NCBI GenBank assembly: GCA_937926355.1 | Contig: CALAZP010000150.1 | Coordinates: forward strand, 1-22,123 | Source: an uncultured Saprospirales bacterium | GTDB lineage: Bacteria; Bacteroidota; Bacteroidia; Chitinophagales; Saprospiraceae | Length of the DNA stretch: 22,123 nucleotides | Direction: 5' to 3' | Translations under genes and position numbers: made by a program | Notes under the pieces: model-generated | Seen by the model: only the letters and a program-made list of their open reading frames with translations | Told to the model about the DNA's origin: nothing | Database searches by the model: none | Shown here: positions 8,023 to 15,205 of the stretch, in pieces | How the letters are laid out: every line of letters begins with the position of its first letter | Position numbering within the stretch: position 1 is the stretch's first letter

Positions 8023-10587
8023 ATGAAGAAGTTTTTGTGTTTTTTAGTTCTCTCCGGTACCTGTTTGGGATTGTTTGCTCAAAACGAGTATTTTTTCCCG
8101 AAGGGACCATCTTATGATTCCACCATTATTTCACCTGAAGAATATTTGGGATATTCGATAGGAACCTACCACACGCGGTACGACCAGGTGGTTGGATATT
8201 TCAAACAATTGGCAGTTTCATCTCCTATGGCACGCTTGCAAACCATTGGTTATACCGTAGAACAAAGACCACAAATTATATTAACCATAACCCATCCGGA
8301 TAATTTCGATCGACTGGAAGAAATTCGGCTCAATCATTTGAAAATTGCCGATCCCTCTCAACCTTTACCTGCATTGGATCAGCAACCGGTAATCACTTTA
8401 TTAGGCTATAATGTTCATGGCAATGAGCCTTCAAGCACAGAAGCAGCTATGCTTACGGCTTACTATTTATTGGCAGGTAAATCTACCTTTCCCACAGAGG
8501 TTTTTAGGAATAGTGTGGTGATGATAGACCCAGCGTATAATCCGGATGGAAGAGATCGACATACACATTGGGCCAATACCAATCGGTCGGTAAATTTAGT
8601 ATCTGATGGGGCAGATAGAGAACATAATGAACAATGGCCTGGGGGTAGGACCAACCATTATTGGTTTGATTTAAACCGAGATTGGTTGCCTTTGGCACAA
8701 GTAGAGAGCCAAAATAGGATTGAATTTTATCATCAATGGCTTCCTAATATTGCGACAGATTATCATGAAATGGGCACGAATAGCACCTATTTTTTTGAAC
8801 CTACAGAGGCTTATGGAGCAGAAAATCCCTTGGTCCCAAGAAGCAATTACGACGATTTGAATGGTATTTTTGCGAACTATTTTTCAAAGGCATTAGATGA
8901 TATTGGGTCCTTGTATTTTAGCGGAGAATCCTTTGATAATTCATATCCAGGTTATGGAAATACTTATCCCGATATCCATGGCGGCTTAGGATTATTGTTT
9001 GAACAAGCCTCGTCCAGAGGTCATTTACAAGAGACGACTACCCAGCCCATATCTTTTGCATTTACTATTCGAAACCATGTGCGAACGAGTATTGCCACGG
9101 TGCAGGCTGGCATGGATCATCGGTTATTGCTGCATAACCATCTTCGGACATTCTTTGAGAGTGCTCAAAAGGATGGAAAAAATGCTGATTACCAAGCGAT
9201 TTATTTTGGAGATGCTACCGATTTCAACAAAACTAAGGCATTCACCAATTTTTTGCTAAAGCACAGAATTAATGTACACTCTTTAACTAAACCGGTAGAA
9301 ATCAACGGGAAAATTTTTGAACCGGAAAAGGCTTTTATGGTAGCTGCTGATCAGAAGCAGTTCAAAATGATTCAAACTATATTTGAACCAGTTACCACTT
9401 TTCACGATAGTGTATTTTATGATGCTTCGGCTTGGGCAGTTGCTTTGGCCTTTAACATGCCATTTGAAAAATCACCTCGATTGCTGAATCAAGGCGTGCA
9501 ATTAAAAGAGCCTATTCCTACAAGAAAGGTAGCAAGTGCAAATCTCGATAAGGGCATTTATGCCTATTTAATGGAATATACTGATTATCTGGCTGCTGCT
9601 TTTTTATACGATCTGCAAAAAAACGGATTATTCGTAAAGGCAGCCTTCAAGCCATTTACTATGGAACTGGAAGGGCAAACGAAAACCTTTGGGTATGGAA
9701 CTCTTTTGGTAGCGGTTAACGACCAAAATATGGATCAAGAGGCTATCAAGCAAAGAATTTATCAAGCAAGTCATACCTATGGAATTCCCGTTTTTCCTGT
9801 TCAAACTGGATTTTCTAAATCGGGAATTGATTTGGGTAGTCGATATTTTCAAACCATTCAGATGCCTAAAACCGCCATTTTAACAGGGTCGGGAGTAAGT
9901 TCATACGAGGCGGGTGAAATTTGGCATTTATTGGATACCCGATTTGGAATGCCACTAACCAAGGTGGACGTGGACCAGTTTAGAAGACTCGACCTTCAAA
10001 AATATAATACCCTGATACTCGTTTCTGGTAATTATCAAAGCCTCGGAAAACGGAATGCTGATAGAATTAAAAATTGGGTAGAAGAGGGGAATACCTTGAT
10101 TTTGCAGCGCAGTGCTATTGAATATGCTTTGCGCGAAGGTTGGATCTCGGAAGAAAAAGTAGAGGTTATTCCTTCGGAAAATGATAGCCAGCGTCTAGCC
10201 TATATAGAAGCGTCAGAACGATCGGGTGCCCGTCAAATTGGAGGTTCTGTTTATGAAGCGCATCTGGACATTACCCATCCTATTGGATTCGGTTACCAAA
10301 GAGACCGATTGAATGTATATCGCAATCATTCCATTTTCATGAAACCCTCCGCCTCTCCGTATAATACCGTGGTTCAGTGCAGCCAAAAAGGGCAATTAGA
10401 TGGTTATGTACATCAGGATTGGTTACCTTATATAAAAGAATCGGCTTCAGTATTGGTGACTGCAGTAGGTAGCGGAAGAGCTATTTCCTTTGTGGATAAT
10501 CCTAATTTTAGAGGTTTCTGGTTTGGAACCAACAAAATGTTATTGAATGCGCTATTTTTTGGGTCACATATTTCGGCTCCCAGATAA
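8023..10587 (+). CDS. Secreted M14-family zinc carboxypeptidase with C-terminal GATase-like domain
   Basis: An 854-residue protein with a signal peptide (MKKFLCFLVLSGTCLGLFAQ) for export to the periplasm or surface. The M14 catalytic domain shows zinc ligands H132 and E135 in NVHGNEPSSTEAAM, a third ligand H248 in DYHEMG, the substrate-binding NR pair at 218-219 (DLNRDW) and the likely general base E327 in LLFEQASSRG. All expected catalytic residues are therefore present. M14 enzymes remove C-terminal residues from peptides; some act on peptidoglycan peptides. At more than twice the size of a plain M14 domain, the protein has a long C-terminal part. Residues ~615-710 (TLILVSGNYQSLG, WVEEGNTLILQR) resemble a class I glutamine-amidotransferase-like/ThuA-like fold without a visible catalytic Cys nucleophile. 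No T9SS domain is seen. It starts 2 bases after the helicase stop and converges on the symporter gene with 19 bases between. Confidence 0.9.
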   Translation: MKKFLCFLVLSGTCLGLFAQNEYFFPKGPSYDSTIISPEEYLGYSIGTYHTRYDQVVGYFKQLAVSSPMARLQTIGYTVEQRPQIILTITHPDNFDRLEEIRLNHLKIADPSQPLPALDQQPVITLLGYNVHGNEPSSTEAAMLTAYYLLAGKSTFPTEVFRNSVVMIDPAYNPDGRDRHTHWANTNRSVNLVSDGADREHNEQWPGGRTNHYWFDLNRDWLPLAQVESQNRIEFYHQWLPNIATDYHEMGTNSTYFFEPTEAYGAENPLVPRSNYDDLNGIFANYFSKALDDIGSLYFSGESFDNSYPGYGNTYPDIHGGLGLLFEQASSRGHLQETTTQPISFAFTIRNHVRTSIATVQAGMDHRLLLHNHLRTFFESAQKDGKNADYQAIYFGDATDFNKTKAFTNFLLKHRINVHSLTKPVEINGKIFEPEKAFMVAADQKQFKMIQTIFEPVTTFHDSVFYDASAWAVALAFNMPFEKSPRLLNQGVQLKEPIPTRKVASANLDKGIYAYLMEYTDYLAAAFLYDLQKNGLFVKAAFKPFTMELEGQTKTFGYGTLLVAVNDQNMDQEAIKQRIYQASHTYGIPVFPVQTGFSKSGIDLGSRYFQTIQMPKTAILTGSGVSSYEAGEIWHLLDTRFGMPLTKVDVDQFRRLDLQKYNTLILVSGNYQSLGKRNADRIKNWVEEGNTLILQRSAIEYALREGWISEEKVEVIPSENDSQRLAYIEASERSGARQIGGSVYEAHLDITHPIGFGYQRDRLNVYRNHSIFMKPSASPYNTVVQCSQKGQLDGYVHQDWLPYIKESASVLVTAVGSGRAISFVDNPNFRGFWFGTNKMLLNALFFGSHISAPR

Positions 10588-10606
10588 ATTAGCAGTTAGG
10601 CTTTAG

Positions 10607-12499
10607 TTATACAGGTTCAGTTTCTATTAATTCAGTCTCAGTATTATTCAGGAATAGCTGAATTACCCATGAGATGAGCACCACTAACGTGCAACCAATA
10701 AGGTTTAGCCATAAAAATGCAATTTGAATGATTCCTTGTTGATTAGCGAAAAACAACAATAAAATAATAGCTTCTGTCAGGATGGCACCAATGAATACAG
10801 CTTTACCTTTAACAGGTTGAAATAGGCGAGTCCCTAAATAGTTCCCAACTATTCCGCCAATAGCGCTACCTCTTAAACCGGCCCAAGGAGAATAAGTATC
10901 AGACCAGAGGAGTCCTATGGTTCCCCCTACAATGGCTAGCGTAACAGTGGCCATACCTTGAGATTTTTTATCTTTTTTACCAAAGAAAAATGCTACTAAG
11001 AAAATACCTAAAATGGTGCCATAGAATAGAGATCCGATGATATTAACAGCTTGGATTAAATTTTCAAACAAGTCTGCAGTTACGGCAAAAAGCATAGCTA
11101 TAATCCCCCATACTACTGACATGCCTTTAGAAGCGAATAAATAATGGCGATCGCTTGCCTCCGTTTTGAAAGATCTACGATATATATCTATAACTGAAGT
11201 TGTTGCAAGGGCATTGAGTTCTGAAGAAGTGGAAGACATTGCCGCTGAAAAAATAACTGCTAGTAATAATCCAACCAATCCTATCGGTAAATAATTAATA
11301 ATAAAAGTGATAAAAACATAATCGGTATCCTTGGTTTTGGCATTTGGGGCTTGTTGTAATATTAAATCATTTACTTCCGTTCGGACCTGCTGCTCTTTTT
11401 CCATCAATTCAAAAACATTCATTTTTGCTTGCTGAATGGCTGGTTCATTGGATTGATCAATAGCTGAAGATAAGCTGTATAGGGCCTCTTTTTTGGTTTG
11501 CCATAACTCCAAATGCTGGTCCTCTAACTCCTGTAAGCGAGTTTCTTGCGGTGTTCCGTATATTTTATCCAAATTGCCTTGATTGAAATGTACGGGAGGA
11601 GCAGTGTATTGAAAGAAGAGAAAAACTAGAATACCTACAAATAAAATCATGAATTGCATAGGTACTTTTAAAAGTCCATTAAAAATCAGTCCTAGTCGGC
11701 TTTCTTTTAGGGATTTTCCCGATAAATATCTCGAGACTTGGGATTGGTCAGTTCCAAAATAGGAAAGAAAAAGAAATACCCCTCCCAACATTCCGGACCA
11801 AAATGTATAGCGATTGGATAAATCAAAGGAGAAATCCACTACATTCAATTTTTCGAGTTTACCAGCAATCTTCACCGCCTTATCAAAACCAATATCATTG
11901 GGTAATTTGAAAACCAAGAGGACACCAGCTATAACCATTCCGGTAAGAATAATCAACATTTGTTGCTTTTGGGTAACACTGACTGCCTTAGTCCCTCCGG
12001 CCATGGTATAAAAAATGACGAGGATGCCAATGAATAGGATGGTGAAATTCAAAGACCATCCCAAAATGGTAGAAAGAATGATGGCTGGCGCATATATAGT
12101 AAGTCCTGCTGCTAGACCTCTGGAAATCAAAAATAAAAGTGCAGTGAAGGTGCGTGTTGGTCTTCCAAATCTACTTTCCAGATATTCGTATGCCGTATAT
12201 ACTTTGAGTTGATAGTAAATAGGCAATACAAAAATACAGAGAATAACCATGGCCACAGGCAAGCCAAAATAGAATTGGGCAAATTCCATTCCATCTTGAT
12301 AGGCCTGACCGGGGGTAGAAAGAAAGGTAATAGCACTGGCTTGGGTAGCCATCACACTCAAACCAATGGTCCACCAGGGTAAATCGTGATCGCCAAGTAA
12401 ATAACTTTTGGTCGTTTTAATATTTCTGGTTTTCCAAACCCCATACCCAACAATCCCCAATAAAGTGCCTAACATTACTATCCAATCCAGTGGATTCAT
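10607..12499 (-). CDS. Sodium:solute symporter (SSS family)
   Basis: A 630-residue inner-membrane protein with about 13 hydrophobic helices and the SSS signature regions. TM1 is followed by SYLLGDHDLPWW and then SVMATQASAITFLSTPGQAY in TM2, a substrate/sodium site region. SAAMSSTSSELNALATT carries the Ser/Thr cluster expected for the Na2 site. The family uses the sodium gradient to import sugars, amino acids, sialic acids or similar solutes; the substrate cannot be read from the sequence. Residues ~304-390 form a charged, probably helical 87-residue hydrophilic loop (LQELEDQHLELWQTKKEAL). It lies 12 bases downstream of a 37-aa membrane protein and in one operon with the deacetylase, so it may import that enzyme's product (inference). 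Confidence 0.93.
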   Translation of the reverse strand: MNPLDWIVMLGTLLGIVGYGVWKTRNIKTTKSYLLGDHDLPWWTIGLSVMATQASAITFLSTPGQAYQDGMEFAQFYFGLPVAMVILCIFVLPIYYQLKVYTAYEYLESRFGRPTRTFTALLFLISRGLAAGLTIYAPAIILSTILGWSLNFTILFIGILVIFYTMAGGTKAVSVTQKQQMLIILTGMVIAGVLLVFKLPNDIGFDKAVKIAGKLEKLNVVDFSFDLSNRYTFWSGMLGGVFLFLSYFGTDQSQVSRYLSGKSLKESRLGLIFNGLLKVPMQFMILFVGILVFLFFQYTAPPVHFNQGNLDKIYGTPQETRLQELEDQHLELWQTKKEALYSLSSAIDQSNEPAIQQAKMNVFELMEKEQQVRTEVNDLILQQAPNAKTKDTDYVFITFIINYLPIGLVGLLLAVIFSAAMSSTSSELNALATTSVIDIYRRSFKTEASDRHYLFASKGMSVVWGIIAMLFAVTADLFENLIQAVNIIGSLFYGTILGIFLVAFFFGKKDKKSQGMATVTLAIVGGTIGLLWSDTYSPWAGLRGSAIGGIVGNYLGTRLFQPVKGKAVFIGAILTEAIILLLFFANQQGIIQIAFLWLNLIGCTLVVLISWVIQLFLNNTETELIETEPV

Positions 12500-12511
12500 T
12501 TTGATCTTTTT

Positions 12512-12625
12512 TTAGGAATACATTTGAGTAATTAAATAAAACAAAGCGATAAGGATGGCATGAACGATCAAGACAATCCAATAAAGGGTATTCCAGGATT
12601 TGAAAATGGGTGGTTGCTCCTCCAT
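12512..12625 (-). CDS. 37-aa single-pass membrane protein between deacetylase and symporter
   Basis: A complete small gene reads leftwards from an ATG at 12625 to a TAA at 12512-12514. The protein begins MEEQPPIFKSW and continues as one hydrophobic helix (residues ~12-35, containing WIVLIVHAILIALFYLI), ending QMYS. A short soluble N-terminus and a single transmembrane segment filling the rest suggest an inner-membrane accessory peptide. It sits 9 bases after the deacetylase stop and 12 bases before the symporter ATG, which is operon-like spacing. I recall similar 35-40 aa proteins with an acidic start, FxSW and one helix beside SSS symporters in other Bacteroidota; this is memory, not a search. 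A role as symporter partner or stabiliser is inference. Confidence 0.8.
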   Translation of the reverse strand: MEEQPPIFKSWNTLYWIVLIVHAILIALFYLITQMYS

Positions 12626-12634
12626 AAGGTCTTT

Positions 12635-15136
12635 TTATTTTCCTAATGCGATTAAATTAGCAAATAATCGGTAAGCTCCAGGAACCGCGGCAGGTAATTC
12701 TCTAAAAAATGAAAGTCCGGTATAAACGTAATTTCCCTTGCCATAAGGGGCAATGAGTAAGGAGCCTTTAAGACCTGTTTCTCCTGGGTCTGCCATTTCT
12801 AAAATTGGAGTAAATTCATTGGACCACTCATCAGGGAAATACAAACCTCTTTCTTGTACCCAACCATCAAAATCAGCTTGGGTAATTTTATTTGGATAAT
12901 GAAGCACCGGATGATCTGGGGCTATAAACTTAACCTCCGATTTTTCCACGGTTACCCGATCTCTAGATAATCTCAATGGGTAGGGGGCCAATTCATCAGC
13001 TTGAATTTTTAATCCTCGAGAGGTATTGTATTGTATAATCAGATTTCCTCCTTCCGACACATATTCTAATAAATCTTTTTGGATGTACTTGATTTCATCA
13101 CTGGTATTATAGGCTCTGATACCAATGACAACGGCATCATAATTCTTGAGCATATCCAGATTAATTTCTTTTTCGGATAATAAATCTACCTGGAAACCAA
13201 CCTGCCTCAATGCATTTGGAACTTCATCACCCGCCCCCATAAGATAACCAATTTTATCTCCTCTTTTTTGAAGATCTAATTTAATCACTGTACTGGAAGC
13301 ATCTCTTAAAACGGATTGCAATGGGATATGAGGGTAATTGATAGTAATTAACTCCTGTTGATAGGTCTTTCCATCCACTATAGCCACAGGCGTAATAGTG
13401 GCATAGGAAGGGTGTGCCGGCGGACTTACCTCAAAAGTAAAAGTTTGAGCACTTCCCTTAAGTGATAATTCAAAAGGGTACTCTTGGGGATTTACCGACC
13501 AACCTTCTTCCATTTGGAGTTGAAGAACGCCTTTTATTGGGGCACTCCCAGCTTCAACGGCTATTTCCACCTTTTGCGGTTGTTCGTCAGAAAAAAGGTA
13601 CACGGGATTAGCCGTCTTTAGCATTACTTTGGGGATGATCCTAAATGGAGTATGGTATTCTCCTTTTACAGGGTCTGTTTCTTTGAAGGTAATAGGAATT
13701 TCATATTGAAGCAGTATACCTCCTACTGTCAACGATACCGTAGCATACTCTTCTAATGGATTTTCTGGTAATCCTATTTTTTCTTCCTCCGCTACTCGGT
13801 AAAACCCTTTCTCAGCGGGTAGTGTCAACCAATAAGGAGTTGTATAAGCCATATCTATCGGCAAGGAAAAATCGAATGAACTGATTTGCGCTACATTATT
13901 TTCCAAGTTCCAATTTAGATCCAAAGTAGGACCATTGGGGTGTAGGGTCAAATTTTGTAGCACTGCCTGCTCAGCTGATCTATTGGTGGCTTCTAAAGTG
14001 ATTTGAATTTCTTGCCCCGGAACGGCAGTTGGGGTATTGGAATTGGCCTCCAGATACAGTCCCATGCAATCCTTGATTAAAGATTGGGTTGCTTCCATTT
14101 TTATGGTTTTCCAGTGCCCATTTGGGAGCAGTGCTAATTTTTGGTACAGTTCAACAAGCTGGGGTACCGACCGGTCAGGTTGGTTGGGGTTGAAGTCTTT
14201 AAGAATTTGATCGTATAAGGGTTGAATCGCTTGTCCACCTTCTATTCGGGACCAAGTGGTATTGATTCCTTCAAAGAGATCACCATTACTTGGTTTAGTA
14301 CCTTTTAGTAAATCGAGGTATTCCATTTCAGAACCTCTTGTTGGGGTTGCTCCAAATCCCTGTGATTTGTGCATGCTTCTACTTTGAGCTGCAATTTCAG
14401 TATTGGACAACCCTTTATGTGGGTAATAACTTCCTACATCAATGCTTACCATATCGGATTTATCTGCTTTTTTAAAAGCTTCCATACCGCCATAAAACCA
14501 AAATGACGTATTAAAAAATAGCCTTTTGGGCTGCCAAGTTTCCAATTCTTCCAATTGTTCGGGAAAAATCGTTGGGTCTGTAGCCTGATCAAAGCTTTCG
14601 TAGGAGAGGATAGCAGAAGTGGTATGATGGCCATGCGTTGTCCCTGCACTTTTATGGTCAAATCGATTGACAATAATATCCGGTTGCCACTTTCTTATCG
14701 CTTTGATGACATCCGCTCGCACCGCTTGTTCATTCCAGATAGCCAAAGTCTCATCAGGGTGCTTAGAATATCCAAAATCATTGGCTCGGGTAAATAATTG
14801 ATGCCCACCATCAATTTTTCTGGCTTCGAGAAGTTCACGAGTTCTTATCAAACCCAATAGTTCCCTCATTTCTGTCCCAATCAAATTTTGACCACCATCC
14901 CCCCTTGTGAGAGATAAATAGACGGTATTGGCTTTCACTTCATTCGCCAAATAAGCAATCAGTCGGGTATTTTCATCATCTGGGTGGGCTGCCAAATACA
15001 TGGCCGTTCCGAGAAATCCCAATTTTTCTAAGTCAGCATAAATCTCTCCACCAGTTTTTTGGATAGGTCTTTGAGCGGAAATAGAAAGACAGGTAATTAA
15101 GCCTAAAACTGTAAACAGTTTTTCGAGTAGGGTCAT
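12635..15136 (-). CDS. Secreted PIG-L/LmbE-family deacetylase with C-terminal ThuA-like domain
   Basis: An 833-residue protein with a signal peptide (MTLLEKLFTVLGLITCLSISAQ), so probably periplasmic. The N-terminal ~300 residues are a PIG-L (LmbE) zinc deacetylase: AAHPDDE at 49-55 supplies His51 and Asp54 as zinc ligands and Asp53 as candidate base, and THGHHTTS (167-174) supplies the third histidine. The family removes N-acetyl groups from GlcNAc-containing substrates. The small cytoplasmic members such as BshB1 act in bacillithiol synthesis; at ~830 aa and exported, this is a different subgroup. Residues ~370-620 look like beta-sandwich modules. Residues ~640-740 (YDAVVIGIRAYN, YVSEGGNLIIQYNTS) resemble a ThuA/GATase-like fold. 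It is the first gene of a three-gene operon with the 37-aa membrane protein and the symporter. The natural substrate is unknown. Confidence 0.9.
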   Translation of the reverse strand: MTLLEKLFTVLGLITCLSISAQRPIQKTGGEIYADLEKLGFLGTAMYLAAHPDDENTRLIAYLANEVKANTVYLSLTRGDGGQNLIGTEMRELLGLIRTRELLEARKIDGGHQLFTRANDFGYSKHPDETLAIWNEQAVRADVIKAIRKWQPDIIVNRFDHKSAGTTHGHHTTSAILSYESFDQATDPTIFPEQLEELETWQPKRLFFNTSFWFYGGMEAFKKADKSDMVSIDVGSYYPHKGLSNTEIAAQSRSMHKSQGFGATPTRGSEMEYLDLLKGTKPSNGDLFEGINTTWSRIEGGQAIQPLYDQILKDFNPNQPDRSVPQLVELYQKLALLPNGHWKTIKMEATQSLIKDCMGLYLEANSNTPTAVPGQEIQITLEATNRSAEQAVLQNLTLHPNGPTLDLNWNLENNVAQISSFDFSLPIDMAYTTPYWLTLPAEKGFYRVAEEEKIGLPENPLEEYATVSLTVGGILLQYEIPITFKETDPVKGEYHTPFRIIPKVMLKTANPVYLFSDEQPQKVEIAVEAGSAPIKGVLQLQMEEGWSVNPQEYPFELSLKGSAQTFTFEVSPPAHPSYATITPVAIVDGKTYQQELITINYPHIPLQSVLRDASSTVIKLDLQKRGDKIGYLMGAGDEVPNALRQVGFQVDLLSEKEINLDMLKNYDAVVIGIRAYNTSDEIKYIQKDLLEYVSEGGNLIIQYNTSRGLKIQADELAPYPLRLSRDRVTVEKSEVKFIAPDHPVLHYPNKITQADFDGWVQERGLYFPDEWSNEFTPILEMADPGETGLKGSLLIAPYGKGNYVYTGLSFFRELPAAVPGAYRLFANLIALGK

Positions 15137-15205
15137 TTGAATTAGGTTTTATTTGTCTAATTTCCGTTAAATTTACAACTTACCCAAACGCTCCCTTCAA
15201 TTATA
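15137..15205. promoter_or_regulatory. Divergent promoter region between deacetylase operon and GH57 gene
   Basis: These 69 AT-rich bases separate two divergent start codons and must hold both promoters. On the + strand, TTTG at 15136-15139 is followed after 18 bases by TAATTTCC (15158-15165), a partial match to the -7 consensus; TAAATTTA (15168-15175) is a one-mismatch -7 but with poor spacing. I see no clear element for the minus strand and no strong dyad operator. The assignment as regulatory rests on position. Confidence 0.4.

Noticed and set aside
10588..10606. Bidirectional terminator between the convergent peptidase and symporter genes.
   Set aside because: The 19 bases show no inverted repeat or T-run.
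5454..15136. A single amino-sugar pathway joining the BadF-type kinase and the PIG-L/SSS operon.
   Set aside because: The genes are on opposite strands with a helicase and a peptidase between, and neither substrate is known, so proximity alone does not support one pathway.
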